Shown piece by piece: positions 40,771-49,900 of a stretch of DNA of 64,000 bases. Every line of letters begins with the position of its first letter. Position 1 is the stretch's first letter. A model generated the notes under the pieces. That model did not search any database. It saw only the letters and a list, made by a program, of their open reading frames with translations, and was not told where the DNA came from. The stretch is taken from the NCBI RefSeq assembly GCF_017896165.1, contig NZ_JAFCNB010000001.1, positions 1 through 64,000 on the forward strand, given 5' to 3'. This stretch comes from Microbispora oryzae. GTDB lineage: Bacteria; Actinomycetota; Actinomycetes; Streptosporangiales; Streptosporangiaceae. Both the position numbers and the translations under genes were made by a program.

Positions 40771-42472
40771 CCTTGGCGTGGACGACGATCGGCCGGTCCC
40801 GGGGCCCCTTCAGCCACTCGGCCACCGCGCCCATGTCCTGCCTGCGCCGCACCGTGACCGCCTCGCAGCCGAAGCCGCGGGCGACCGCCGCGATGTCCAC
40901 CGGCGGGAAGCGCACGGTGTCGAGGGGGAACCCGTGCGGGCCGAAGTGGTGCACCTCCGCGCCGTAGGCCTCGTCGTCGTAGACGACGACCACCATCGGC
41001 AGGCCGAGCCGGACGACCGTCTCGAGCTCGGCGACGCTCATGAGCGCTCCCCCGTCGCCGAGCGCCGCCACGGGCAACCGGTCGGGCTGGGCCAGCGCCG
41101 TCCCGATCGCGGTGGCGAGGCCGAGGCCGATCGACTGGAACGCCTGGGTGAAGCAGAACGCGCTCCCGTCCGGCACCGACAGGAACATCGCGGGATAGCC
41201 CATGAAGTTGCCGGAGTCGACGGCCACGACACGTTCTTCGGGCAGCAGGTCGTCCAGTTCGATCGTCAGGGTCCGCGGGTCGATCCGCCCGTTCACGCCG
41301 GTGTCCCGGTACGGCACGTCACGCCAGCGCCCCTCGCGGGCGATACGCCGGGCCAGTTCGGGGCTCCGGTAGCCGATCCGCTCCTCCGTGCCGCCCCGGC
41401 CCGCCGGCCGGAGGTCCTCGACGAGGGCGAGCACCCCGCGGGCCGTCTCGCGGACGTCCCCCACCACGCCGAGGTCGACGGCGCGGTTGACGCCCAGGGC
41501 GTCGGAGTCGAGGTCGACCTGGACGACCGTCGTGTCCGGCGCGATCAGCGTGCCGTGCGCGGTGGTCCACATCGACAGGGTGCATCCCCAGGCGACGACC
41601 AGGTCGGCGCCGCGGATCAGCTCGGCCGCGAGGGGGGACGCGAAGCCGCCGCTGACGTCGAGATCCCAGGGGCTGCCGTGGAAGTGTCCCTTCGCCACGG
41701 CGGAGGTGGCGTAGAGCGCGCCCACCCGCTCGCCCAGCGCCTCCAGCTCGGGCCTGGAACCGCGCGCGCCGCGCCCGGCGATGAAGACCGGCCGCTCCGC
41801 CCGCGCGAGCAGTTCCGCGAGCCGGCCGACGGCGACGGCCGCGCCGGAGGCGTCCGGCTCCCGCTCGCCGGGACCCTGCAGGGCGGGGAAGGTGAGCCCC
41901 CACGGCCCGGCGACCCGGCTGGCCGCGTCCTGATGGGGGCCGCCGCGGCCCGCCCGCAGCTCCTCCACCGCGTGCGCGACCTCGTCGGGCAGCGTCTGGG
42001 TCTGCACGTCGAGCGGCAGGTTGAGCAGCACGGTGCGGCGGCCGAGCAGCGCGGCGAGGTAGGCCATCACGGTGTCGTCGACCACCGTCTCCGCCGAGGA
42101 GACCCGGGCGCCGTGCGCGCCCACGGCGTTCGCGAGGCCGGCCTGGTCGACCCGGAAGTTGGACCTCGGCGAGGTGGCCTCGGGAGCCAGCACGAGCAGC
42201 GGCGTCCGGCTCTTGGCGGCCTCCGTGATGCCGGTCAGCGCGTTGGTGACGCCCGGCCCCTGGTGGACCGTGAGGACGGCGACGGTGCCGCTCATCCGGG
42301 CGTACGCGTCGGCCATGGTGGCGGCCCCGCCCTCGTGGCGGGCCGCGACGTAGCGCACTCCGTGCTCGACGAGCGCGTTGGTGACGTGGAAGTTGCCGCT
42401 GCCGACGACCCCGAACGCGATGCGGACCCCGAGGGAGGCGAGTACGGCGCCGACCGCCTCGGAGACGTTCAC
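40718..42472 (-). CDS. ThDP-dependent enzyme, acetolactate synthase-like
   Basis: 584 residues from the GTG at 42472. Three domains: PYR (about 1-170) with catalytic Glu in ARHEGGAATMADAYAR; central (about 195-330); PP (about 365-550) with GDGGALMSVAELETVVRLGLPMVVVVYDDEAYGAE, where GDG...YDD is the ThDP-Mg motif. It is of the ALS/benzoylformate decarboxylase superfamily; no small subunit gene is near, so it is unlikely to be the valine-pathway enzyme. Its start overlaps the stop of the cyclase gene (GTGA), and both may act on one compound. Confidence 0.9.
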   Translation of the reverse strand: MNVSEAVGAVLASLGVRIAFGVVGSGNFHVTNALVEHGVRYVAARHEGGAATMADAYARMSGTVAVLTVHQGPGVTNALTGITEAAKSRTPLLVLAPEATSPRSNFRVDQAGLANAVGAHGARVSSAETVVDDTVMAYLAALLGRRTVLLNLPLDVQTQTLPDEVAHAVEELRAGRGGPHQDAASRVAGPWGLTFPALQGPGEREPDASGAAVAVGRLAELLARAERPVFIAGRGARGSRPELEALGERVGALYATSAVAKGHFHGSPWDLDVSGGFASPLAAELIRGADLVVAWGCTLSMWTTAHGTLIAPDTTVVQVDLDSDALGVNRAVDLGVVGDVRETARGVLALVEDLRPAGRGGTEERIGYRSPELARRIAREGRWRDVPYRDTGVNGRIDPRTLTIELDDLLPEERVVAVDSGNFMGYPAMFLSVPDGSAFCFTQAFQSIGLGLATAIGTALAQPDRLPVAALGDGGALMSVAELETVVRLGLPMVVVVYDDEAYGAEVHHFGPHGFPLDTVRFPPVDIAAVARGFGCEAVTVRRRQDMGAVAEWLKGPRDRPIVVHAKVTSDAPAWWLEEAFRGH

Positions 42473-43242
42473 CGCTCCACCAGGGCGAGGACGCGGACGG
42501 GGCTGCCGGAGCCGCCGACGATCGGGAGGGGGCCCGCGACGATCACGGCTCCCGTGGGTGGCAGCCGGTCGAGGTTGCGCAACTGGGTGAGGCCGTACTT
42601 CCCGGCGCCGAGGAGGAAGGAGTGGCAGGGGAAGGCGGGGTCGAACGAGTGCGCCGCTCCGGCGTCGGTGCCCACGGTCTCCACGCCCAGGCCGGCGATC
42701 GGAGTCCCCTCGGCGAGATGACGGGCGCACTCAACCGAGATGCCCGGAGTGTGCGGCCCGGTCTCGTCGGCGTTGAGGAACCGGGCCTGGTCGTGCGCCC
42801 GCGCGTCCCATCCGGTGCGGTAGAGGAGCCAGCCGCCGTCGGGGAGGGGGCCGTGCTCGGCCTCCCACTCCTTGACGTGGTCGATTTCCAGGAGGAAGTC
42901 GGGGTCGTCCGCCGACCGGGCGCTGAAGTCGAGCACCACGGCGGGGGCGAGGAGGCGGGCCGGGGGCACCTGCGACACGTCCTCGCCGTCCCTGGCCGTG
43001 ACCCAGTGGACGGGGGCGTCGAAGTGCGTCCCGGTGTGTTCACCGGTCGTGAAGTTGTTCCAGTACCAGGCGGGACCGCGGTCGTCGTACCGGCTGATCT
43101 CCCGCAGCGTGAACGGCTCGGTCTGCCCGAACGGCTCGGGCAGCGACAGGATCGGCGTGGTCTCGCTCAGAGGGGCGGTGAGGTCGATCACCTCGATGCT
43201 CCCGCCGCGGATGCCCTCCACCAGATCCCGTAACACCGACAT
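42469..43242 (-). CDS. Cyclase family hydrolase (kynurenine formamidase-like)
   Basis: 257 residues from the ATG at 43242, preceded by GGGAGG. The metal-binding signature of the family is present as [14 protein letters not shown] near residue 70; [19 protein letters not shown] opens the fold and [29 protein letters not shown] is a second ligand block. Members hydrolyse amide or lactone bonds (formylkynurenine, isatin) or form cyclic products. First gene of an operon with the ThDP enzyme; divergent from dhaK. Confidence 0.88.
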   Translation of the reverse strand: MSVLRDLVEGIRGGSIEVIDLTAPLSETTPILSLPEPFGQTEPFTLREISRYDDRGPAWYWNNFTTGEHTGTHFDAPVHWVTARDGEDVSQVPPARLLAPAVVLDFSARSADDPDFLLEIDHVKEWEAEHGPLPDGGWLLYRTGWDARAHDQARFLNADETGPHTPGISVECARHLAEGTPIAGLGVETVGTDAGAAHSFDPAFPCHSFLLGAGKYGLTQLRNLDRLPPTGAVIVAGPLPIVGGSGSPVRVLALVER

Positions 43243-43394
43243 GCCGCCTCCCAATCGTCCAGGACCCCTGAGATCTTCCTACACCGCGCGTCGCCGCGCC
43301 ATAAGAAAGGCCACAGGACGGGGCCGTGAGCAGGCGTGCCCCGGCCGCCGGCCCTTGACGGGACCGGCGCACGGACTTAATTTCGATGAAATCT

Positions 43395-43411
43395 GTTCGA
43401 CATCGTCGAAC
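43395..43411. promoter_or_regulatory. GTTCGAC-GTCGAAC palindrome upstream of dhaK
   Basis: Perfect 7-bp arms around ATC, 60 bases before the dhaK start. A related TTCG-N7-CGAA element lies between the IclR gene and dhaM (about 45873-45887). Both are candidate operators of the IclR regulator encoded in the locus. Confidence 0.55.
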
Positions 43412-43471
43412 GATGTTCAAGCGACGGCGCGGGGCAGGACGCGAACGGCACGTCACAGTGAGGACGGCACC

Positions 43472-44464
43472 ATGAAGAAGCTCATCAACAGTGTCGACAC
43501 GGTCGTCACGGACGCGCTGCGCGGCCTGGCCGCGGCGCACCCCTCGCTCCGGGTGAACGTCGCCGACAAGGTGGTCTTCCGCGCGGACGCGCCGCGCCCG
43601 GGCAAGGTCGGCCTGGTCTCCGGAGGCGGCTCGGGACACGAGCCTTTGCACGCCGGATTCGTCGGATACGGCATGCTCGACGCCGCCTGCCCCGGCGAGG
43701 TCTTCACCTCCCCGGTGCCGGACCAGCTCATCGAGGCCACCAACGGCGTGGACGGCGGCGCGGGCGTGCTCCACATCGTCAAGAACTACACCGGCGACGT
43801 GCTGAACTTCCAGATGGCCGCCGAACTCAGCGGCGACGAGGGCGTCGAGGTGGCCACCGTGCTGGTCAACGACGACGTCGCCGTTCAGGACTCCCTCTAC
43901 ACCGCTGGCCGCCGCGGCACCGGAGCGACGCTGTTCGTCGAGAAGATCGCCGGGGCCCTCGCCGAGACCGGCGCGCCGCTGGCCGACGTGGCCCGGGTCG
44001 CGCGGGAGGTCAACGACCGCAGCCGGTCCTTCGGCGTCGCCCTCAGCTCCGTCACCGTCCCCGCCGCGGGCAAGCCCACCTTCGAGCTGGGCGAGGGCGA
44101 GATCGAGCTCGGCATCGGCATCCACGGCGAGCCCGGCCGCACCCGCGCGCCGCTCCGGGAGGCCAGGGAGATCGTCCGGACCGCCATGGACGCCGTGAAC
44201 GACGACCTGCCCCTGTCGGGCGACACGCTCGTGCTGGTCAACGGCATGGGCGGCACCCCGCTGCTGGAGCTCTACATCGTCTTCGCGGAGGTGGCCGCGT
44301 ACCTGGAGGAGAAGGGCGCCACGCTCTCCCGGCGCCTGGTCGGCAACTACGTGACGAGCCTGGACATGCAAGGCTTCTCGGTGACGACCTGCTCGCTCAC
44401 GGACGAGCTGACCAGGCTCTGGGACGCCCCGGTGGAGACGCCCGCGCTGCGCTGGGGCCGCTGA
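43472..44464 (+). CDS. dhaK: Dihydroxyacetone kinase subunit DhaK
   Basis: 330 residues. Binds dihydroxyacetone covalently through a His and receives phosphate from DhaL-ADP. Motifs: [60 protein letters not shown] with the substrate-binding His, [14 protein letters not shown]. The ATG at 43472 follows a GAGGAC site. First gene of the dha locus; dhaL starts 28 bases downstream. Confidence 0.95.
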   Translation: MKKLINSVDTVVTDALRGLAAAHPSLRVNVADKVVFRADAPRPGKVGLVSGGGSGHEPLHAGFVGYGMLDAACPGEVFTSPVPDQLIEATNGVDGGAGVLHIVKNYTGDVLNFQMAAELSGDEGVEVATVLVNDDVAVQDSLYTAGRRGTGATLFVEKIAGALAETGAPLADVARVAREVNDRSRSFGVALSSVTVPAAGKPTFELGEGEIELGIGIHGEPGRTRAPLREAREIVRTAMDAVNDDLPLSGDTLVLVNGMGGTPLLELYIVFAEVAAYLEEKGATLSRRLVGNYVTSLDMQGFSVTTCSLTDELTRLWDAPVETPALRWGR

Positions 44465-44492
44465 ACCGCTACCGAACGTCTGGAGTGCCCTG

Positions 44493-45119
44493 GTGAACAC
44501 CCAGTTCTTCGCCGCCTGGATAGAGGAGATCGCCGCCGTGGTCAGCGCGCAGCGCGATCACCTCACCCAGCTCGACGCCGCCATCGGCGACGCCGACCAC
44601 GGAGCCAACCTCGACCGGGGGTTCGCGGCGGCCCGCGAGGCGCTGGCCGCCGCGAGCCCGGCGACGCCGGGCGCGCTCCTCGTCCTGGTCGGTTCCACGC
44701 TGATCCGCAAGGTCGGCGGCGCGTCCGGCCCCCTCTACGGCACGGCCTTCCGGGAGATGGGCAAGCAGTTCGGCGACCGGCCGGAGGTGGACCTCGCCGA
44801 GCTCGGCACCGCCCTCGACGCGGCGCTCGCGGGCGTACGGCGGCTGGGGGCGGCCGCCGAGGGCGACAAGACCATGGTCGACGCGCTAGCGCCGGCGGCC
44901 CGGGCGCTGGCCCAGGCCGTGCGGGACGGGCTGGCGGCCGGGGAGGCGCTCGGGGCGGCCGCCGCCGCGGCCGAGGAGGGCGCCAAGGCGACGGTCCCGC
45001 TGCAGGCGCGCAAGGGCAGAGCCAGCTACCTCGGCCCGCGCAGTGTGGGCCATGAGGATCCGGGCGCCGCGTCGTCGGCGCTCATCATCGGCGCGCTGAA
45101 GGCCGCCGGGTCCCGATGA
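44493..45119 (+). CDS. dhaL: Dihydroxyacetone kinase subunit DhaL
   Basis: 208 residues, all-helical ADP-binding subunit. Motifs: LTQLDAAIGDADHGANLDRGF (the Asp cluster that binds Mg-ADP), GGASGPLYGTAFREMG, EGDKTMVDALAPAARAL, GRASYLGPRSVGHEDPGAAS. The length fits the PTS-dependent type, in which ADP stays bound and is rephosphorylated by DhaM. The last 94 bases overlap the 3' end of the IclR gene on the opposite strand. Confidence 0.95.
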   Translation: MNTQFFAAWIEEIAAVVSAQRDHLTQLDAAIGDADHGANLDRGFAAAREALAAASPATPGALLVLVGSTLIRKVGGASGPLYGTAFREMGKQFGDRPEVDLAELGTALDAALAGVRRLGAAAEGDKTMVDALAPAARALAQAVRDGLAAGEALGAAAAAAEEGAKATVPLQARKGRASYLGPRSVGHEDPGAASSALIIGALKAAGSR

Positions 45120-45871
45120 CCCGCCGAGCGGGGCGCGCCCAGGTCGCGCGAGACGGCGCGGGCGGTCTCCCGCACGGCCCGCGCGACGTCTTCGCGCCGT
45201 TCGCGGTCCAGCAGCCGTTCGGCCGGACCGATCGCCCCGACAGCGCCCGCGACCGACCCGTCCCGGCCGAAGACGGGCGCGGCGATCCCCGCGTCGCCGA
45301 GCGCGGCCTCCTGGTCCTCGATCGCGTATCCGTCCTCCCTCACCGCGGCGAGGGCCCGTTCGAGGTCGGGGCGAGAGGTCCTGGTGAGCCCGGTGAGCGG
45401 GACGAGCTCCCCGGCCAGCAGTTCCTCCCGGCGTGGGTCGTGCGCCACGATGGCGTGCCCGAGCGCGCAGGCGTGCCACGGGATCGCCGCACCCACCTCC
45501 AGGATCTGGACGACGTCGTCGGGCCGGAACACGTGGTGCAGGACGATCACCCGGCTGCCGGAGAGCGTGCCGACCCAGACCGCCTCGTTGACGCGCTCGG
45601 CGAGCGACCCGGCCCACAGCAGGCTTCTCGCGCGCAGCTCGGACCCGTCGAGGTAGGCGTTGCCGAGCTGCAGCACGGCAGGGCCGAGCGCGTACTTACC
45701 GGTGTCGGCGTCCTGAACCACCAGTTCACAGGCGGCGAGCGTGCGCAGCAGCCCGTGCACGGTGGGCTTGGCGAGCCCGACCCGCTCGGCGATCTCGGTG
45801 ACGCCGAGCCGGGGGGCGCCTGACCCGAGGGCCCGCAGGATGAGCGCGGCGCGCTCCACCGACTGGATCAC
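45026..45871 (-). CDS. IclR-family regulator of the dha locus
   Basis: 281 residues. N-terminal winged helix: SVERAALILRALGSGAPRLGVTEIAERVGLAKPTVHGLLRTLAACELV. Effector domain: VGAAIPWHACALGHAIVAHDP, EDGYAIEDQEAALGDAGIAAPVFG. It is embedded between dhaL and dhaM, antisense to both neighbours' direction and overlapping the dhaL 3' end. Related GylR-type proteins control glycerol use in Streptomyces, so control by dihydroxyacetone or glycerol phosphate is likely. The C-terminal 30 residues are shaped by the overlap and look unconserved. Confidence 0.88.
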   Translation of the reverse strand: MIQSVERAALILRALGSGAPRLGVTEIAERVGLAKPTVHGLLRTLAACELVVQDADTGKYALGPAVLQLGNAYLDGSELRARSLLWAGSLAERVNEAVWVGTLSGSRVIVLHHVFRPDDVVQILEVGAAIPWHACALGHAIVAHDPRREELLAGELVPLTGLTRTSRPDLERALAAVREDGYAIEDQEAALGDAGIAAPVFGRDGSVAGAVGAIGPAERLLDRERREDVARAVRETARAVSRDLGAPRSAGHRDPAAFSAPMMSADDAAPGSSWPTLRGPR

Positions 45872-45907
45872 TATTCGATTATGCCGAACGAGCTTCAGGA
45901 AGACCGA

Positions 45908-46282
45908 ATGGTTGGGATCGTACTCATCTCACACAGTGCCGGGCTCGCCGCCGAGGCGGCGGCACTGGCCCGGCAGATCGGCGGCGCCCAGGTGCCGCTC
46001 GCGGCGGCGGGCGGCACCGACGACGGCGGCCTCGGCACCAGCTCCGACCGCATCGCGGCGGCCATCAAGGAGGTGGACCGTGGCGACGGCGTCGTGCTCA
46101 TCCCGGATCTCGGCAGCTCGGTGCTGACCGCCCGGCTGATGGAGACGCCGGGGTCGGTGGTGATCGCGGATGTGCCGTTCCTCGAAGGCGCCATCTCGGC
46201 CGTGGTCGCGGCGGGCGGCGGCGCCTCGCTCGACGGCGTGATCGCGGCGGCCGAGGAGGCCCGCGGCTACCGCAAGCTCTGA
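45908..46282 (+). CDS. dhaM: Dihydroxyacetone kinase phosphotransferase DhaM
   Basis: 124 residues, EIIA-Man-like domain: VGIVLISHSAGLAAEAAALARQ with the phosphorylated His, GTSSDRIAAAIKEVDRGDGVVLIPDLGSSVLTARL, ADVPFLEGAISAVVAA. It relays phosphate from EI and HPr to DhaL-bound ADP. Only the EIIA domain is present; HPr and EI must come from elsewhere in the genome. Start at 45908 with AGGAAG upstream. Confidence 0.93.
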   Translation: MVGIVLISHSAGLAAEAAALARQIGGAQVPLAAAGGTDDGGLGTSSDRIAAAIKEVDRGDGVVLIPDLGSSVLTARLMETPGSVVIADVPFLEGAISAVVAAGGGASLDGVIAAAEEARGYRKL

Positions 46283-46549
46283 GCGGTCTTCATCCCGCCG
46301 TCCCGCTCACGGCGACGGGCGCTCGATTCCGGAAACGGCTGCTATTTCGCCGATATTTCACGGAGGCGGCTCCCAGCAGCACTAACAAAGGGATATGCGG
46401 AAGGAAAAACGCGTCGATCGCCGCTTGTCGCACCGGCTGGCGAAAGCAACCCCCGGAAGGATGAACCGCCGGACGTTCTCGTACGGCACTCACTCGATTC
46501 CGCCGAATGGCGCGATTTCGGGACAGCGGTGCATTCCATGGGGGAGAAA

Positions 46550-47977
46550 ATGGCCAAACGCCCTATTGTTGTCGGGTTCGTCGCGCTCAGCGCCGCGCTG
46601 ACCGGTGGTGCCATACCCGTGGAGACCCCCGCCGTCGCCGCGTCCGCCGGAGACGCCGTGGTGACCGGCCACGGCGGCGATCACCCGGGCCGTCGGCATC
46701 ACGCCGGGCACCGCGGCAGGCACCGCGCCGGGCAGCGGGAGCTGGCTCGTGAGCGGCAGCGCGAACTTCAGCACCTGCTGCGCAACGTCACGCTTGTCCT
46801 CACGCCGGGGCAGAAGGGCGGAACGGATTCACGCGCCCTGCCGTACGACTCGCAGCAGACGAGCGCGACCGCGAATCCCCACAACGATCAGAGCGCCCTG
46901 ACGCGGACGAAGGCCGATCCGCACAGTCACCAGGGCCTGCCGCCGGGGCGGCGCGATCAGATCTCCGCGGCGATGCGGGCGTACCTCCAGGACCTGGCCG
47001 CGAAGAACAAGTTCACCGGCTCGGTGCTGGCCGTACGCGACGGTGAGGTGCTGGTGCGTTTCGCCGCCGGCGAGGCCGACGAGGCGAGGCACATCCCCAA
47101 CCGGCCCGGCACGGTCTACCGGCTCGCCTCGGTCACCAAACAGTTCACCTCCATGCTCGTGCTCAAACTGCGCGACCGGGGGCTGCTCGAACTGGACGAC
47201 CCGATCTGCCCTTACCTCGTCCCGGAATACATCTCCAGTTGCCCGGCCGACTGGGAGCCCATCACGATCCGGGAGATCGTCAACCACACCTCCGGCATCC
47301 CCGATATCCAGGGATTTCCGGATTTCTACGCCAGGCTCTCGGAACCGACCACCACTCGGAGGCTCATCGCGCGATTCGTGGACAAGCCGCTGGACTTCCC
47401 GCCCGGCACCAGCTGGAAATACAGCAACTCGGGCTACATCCTGGCCGGGGCGATCATCCAGTCCGTGACGGACGACCCGTACGGCACCGTGCTGTGCGAC
47501 CTGATCACCTGCCCGCTGGGCCTCGAGGACACCGGCTACAGCAGGTGGTATCCGCCCAAGGGGTACGCGAAGGGCTATTTCAAGGTCGGATCGCCGGCCC
47601 CGCCGTTCGTCGGATCCGAGGCGTTCTCCGCGACCGGCATCTACTCCACCACCGACGACCTCGTCACCTGGGACCAGGCGTTCGGCGACTTCGACGTCGC
47701 GCCGCCGGCCACCGTCAAGCAGGCGTTCACACCGCAGGCGCCGTGCCCGCCCAAGGGCTGCCTCAACCTGCCGTCCAGCGCGTACTCCTTCGGCTGGCTC
47801 GACGACCGGCTCCAGGGACACCTGCTCCGGTATCACCCCGGTCTTCTCCCGGGCTACGCGGCCAGCAACATGTACCTGCCCCACGACGACATCCAGGTGG
47901 TCGTGCTCAGCAACGTGGAGGCCACCGACACCAACGCCATCGCCCGCCACCTCGCCACGATGGCGCTCGATCTCTAG
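46550..47977 (+). CDS. Secreted class C beta-lactamase-fold serine hydrolase
   Basis: 475 residues from the ATG at 46550 (GGGGGAG upstream). Signal peptide VVGFVALSAALTGGAIPV, then a His/Arg-rich low-complexity segment (about 45-80), then the catalytic domain (about 140-470): SVTK as the SxxK nucleophile/base, YSNSGYILAG as YxN, HTSGIPDIQGFPDF, and RYHPGLLPGYAASNMYLP for the third motif. Cys residues (VPEYISSCPADW, PCPPKGCLNLP) suggest disulphides. Peptidase, esterase or peptidoglycan-related activity is possible; not a resistance enzyme by any clear sign. Confidence 0.88.
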   Translation: MAKRPIVVGFVALSAALTGGAIPVETPAVAASAGDAVVTGHGGDHPGRRHHAGHRGRHRAGQRELARERQRELQHLLRNVTLVLTPGQKGGTDSRALPYDSQQTSATANPHNDQSALTRTKADPHSHQGLPPGRRDQISAAMRAYLQDLAAKNKFTGSVLAVRDGEVLVRFAAGEADEARHIPNRPGTVYRLASVTKQFTSMLVLKLRDRGLLELDDPICPYLVPEYISSCPADWEPITIREIVNHTSGIPDIQGFPDFYARLSEPTTTRRLIARFVDKPLDFPPGTSWKYSNSGYILAGAIIQSVTDDPYGTVLCDLITCPLGLEDTGYSRWYPPKGYAKGYFKVGSPAPPFVGSEAFSATGIYSTTDDLVTWDQAFGDFDVAPPATVKQAFTPQAPCPPKGCLNLPSSAYSFGWLDDRLQGHLLRYHPGLLPGYAASNMYLPHDDIQVVVLSNVEATDTNAIARHLATMALDL

Positions 47978-47997
47978 GAGGCGATCAGCCGCGGTGG

Positions 47998-48441
47998 CTA
48001 TACGGGCGCCGGATCGTCCCTTGACAGGTGCAGGCCGAGCTGGGTGTACAACTCCAGCTGGTCGAAGTACTCCCGGTGCGTGGCGATCTTTCCGTTCTCG
48101 ACGAACGAGGCGCAGGTGCCGCGCAGAGCGATGCGGCGGCCGGTCGCCTCCAACACCTGGCCGTCGGGCAGGAGGAACGGCCCGGTGTGCGTACCGGTGC
48201 CCGTCCATTCGACCACCAGGGGATTGTCGGTGCCGGTGGCCTCGTACCACACCGTCAGGCGGAGGTCCGGAAATCCCTTGAAGAACTGCTCAAAGATCCA
48301 CACGATCTCGTCGCGCCCCTCCGCCAGTCCCACGGGAGAGACGAAGACGGCGTTCTCGGTAAAGAGATCGAGCATCCGATGCACGTCGTGGTCGTTGATC
48401 GCGTCGGCCAGCTCGCGCTTGACTTCCCAATTGTCGACCAT
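47998..48441 (-). CDS. NTF2-like (SnoaL-type) protein
   Basis: 147 residues of the NTF2 cone fold: ADAINDHDVHRMLDLFTENAVFVSPVGLAEGRDEIVWIFEQFFKGFPDLRL, VVEWTGTGTHTGPFLLPDGQVLEATG, GKIATHREYFDQLELYTQLGL. This group includes polyketide cyclases, isomerases and pure ligand binders; no context narrows it. Convergent with the serine hydrolase gene. Confidence 0.85.
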   Translation of the reverse strand: MVDNWEVKRELADAINDHDVHRMLDLFTENAVFVSPVGLAEGRDEIVWIFEQFFKGFPDLRLTVWYEATGTDNPLVVEWTGTGTHTGPFLLPDGQVLEATGRRIALRGTCASFVENGKIATHREYFDQLELYTQLGLHLSRDDPAPV

Positions 48442-48691
48442 GGCCGCGGCCCCTCCGTGGTCGAGACATCAACCCTTAGGTCACACTACCCAGGCCTAGG
48501 TCGATCACGGACCATGAGATCGTCGCGGACACGGCAGGGAAACGTCGATAAATCCCGCAACGGGGTAAATGCGGTAGACGATCGCCGGACCGGCCCTGGC
48601 CCGGCGGGCCGCCGAGCCGGCCCCGATCTGATGAGAGCTTCACAACTCCCAGCCCCGACCAGCCACCTAAACACCACTTTTCAGACACCCT

Positions 48692-49123
48692 CTATTCCAA
48701 ATAGGGAGCCTGAATCCACAGGATCGATTCGAGAAGGTTGACGGGCCGCAAACCGCCGCGGATCCTGTTCTCTCCACCATCATCGACGCGTGCGTTCACC
48801 GAATCGGACGGATCGAACCCCACGCGGGGATCGGCATAGAAGCCGATGGACGAGATCGGGAAGTATCGGACATGATCTCGATGGAAGAATTCCCGTATCG
48901 CCAGCGCCAGGAGTTCTCCGCCATGATCGCGCGACCGTTGACACAGCTCGTTGAAGTAGTTCTCCGCCGCCTTCGGAGACATCGATTCGGGGACTTGCCC
49001 AAGACGTGGCCGCGGCACGAGGTATCCCCCTTGAACCGCGATATCGAACAATGACTGGTCGTCGAAGATGCTGACGCATACGGACAGCCGATGCGGCAGC
49101 TTTCCGCGCTTTCCCGTGCGCAC
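48692..49123 (-). CDS. Hypothetical protein beside an IS relic
   Basis: 143 residues from a GTG at 49123, no family recognised. The sequence is soluble, with Phe/His/Arg-rich blocks (ELLALAIREFFHRDHVRYFPISSIGFYADPRVGF) and a Gly/Arg-rich end. GC is visibly lower than in neighbouring genes and it sits immediately after a truncated transposase on the same strand, so it probably arrived by transfer. It may itself lack its N-terminus. Confidence 0.5.
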   Translation of the reverse strand: MRTGKRGKLPHRLSVCVSIFDDQSLFDIAVQGGYLVPRPRLGQVPESMSPKAAENYFNELCQRSRDHGGELLALAIREFFHRDHVRYFPISSIGFYADPRVGFDPSDSVNARVDDGGENRIRGGLRPVNLLESILWIQAPYLE

Positions 49124-49156
49124 CTGTAGTTCCCTGAGTGGGTGTTTGAGAACGGC

Positions 49157-49529
49157 TAATTCGCCGGCTGGGCCGATGACATACCGCTGTCGGCGCCCTT
49201 AACGCTCTGGGAGCCGGTGATCCCCATGGCTTCCCGGCTCGCCCCCGCGCCACCCGGAGACGGCGCCGCAGCGCGGTGAGCATCTGCTCGGTTACTTCGG
49301 CTTCTTCCCAGCGGACGAAGTACCAGTACATGGTCTGCCAGGGCGGGAAGTGGAACGGCAGTTGCCACCAGGCACAGCCCGTCCGCGCCACGTACAAGAT
49401 GGCGTCCACGATGTCCCGGCGCGCATGCTTCTCCGGCCGTCCTCCCGTGTTCGGTGCGGGGAGCAGCGGCTCGACCAGCGCCCATTGGGCGTCGGTCAGG
49501 TCGGAGGGATAGCGGCGTTCGCGGGGCAC
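49157..49529 (-). pseudogene. Truncated IS5-family transposase
   Basis: The N-terminal third of a DUF4096-type transposase (RRYPSDLTDAQWALVEPLLPAP, VDAILYVARTGCAWWQLPFHFPPWQTMYWYFVRWEE) is followed by a frameshift; the next family motif (ITGSQSVKGAD) reads in another frame and stops at 49157. The DDE catalytic half is gone. Not the same element as the one at 9684: the two share family but differ throughout. Confidence 0.85.
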
Positions 49530-49606
49530 CCAGTCATGATCGCGACCTGACGGTGGTCACGGCGGCGAGATGCGCAGACCGATATCGACCCTTCTCGAAC
49601 ACACTC

Positions 49607-49861
49607 TTACTTCCACTGGAAGTAGACGAACAGGCGGCCGTGGTTCTTGGCGTCCTTGTCGATCCGGTGGTAGAGCGCTTTGATCTCCTTCTGCTCCAGG
49701 AAGCGCAGCACCTTCTTCTTGAGCTGGCCGGAGCCCTTGCCGGGGATGATCTCAACCTGGGTCGCCTTGACGCGTACGGCCTCCTTGATGATGCCGTGCA
49801 GCGCCCGGTCGATCTCGCTGCCCTTGTTGTAGATGTCGTGGAGATCCAGCTTGAGCTTCAC
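49607..49861 (-). CDS. Smr-domain protein
   Basis: 84 residues, a stand-alone Smr domain: KLKLDLHDIYNKGSEIDRALHGIIKEAV, EIIPGKGSGQLKKKVLRFLEQ (the HGxG-like loop is PGKGSGxLKK), NHGRLFVYF. Smr domains bind or cut nucleic acid; small stand-alone actinobacterial members are uncharacterised. Unusually Lys/Ile-rich for the window. Confidence 0.85.
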   Translation of the reverse strand: MKLKLDLHDIYNKGSEIDRALHGIIKEAVRVKATQVEIIPGKGSGQLKKKVLRFLEQKEIKALYHRIDKDAKNHGRLFVYFQWK

Positions 49862-49900
49862 GCCACCGAGTCTAGGACGGCCCCGGCCGCCTGTCGCGGG

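Noticed and set aside
40721-42721. 666-codon plus-strand frame
   Set aside because: Antisense of the ThDP enzyme, which has complete family motifs; the plus frame has none.
46550-47977. Serine hydrolase as an antibiotic-resistance beta-lactamase
   Set aside because: It has the fold and SxxK/YxN motifs, but the low-complexity N-terminus and sequence blocks fit the broad esterase/peptidase group; no evidence of beta-lactam hydrolysis.
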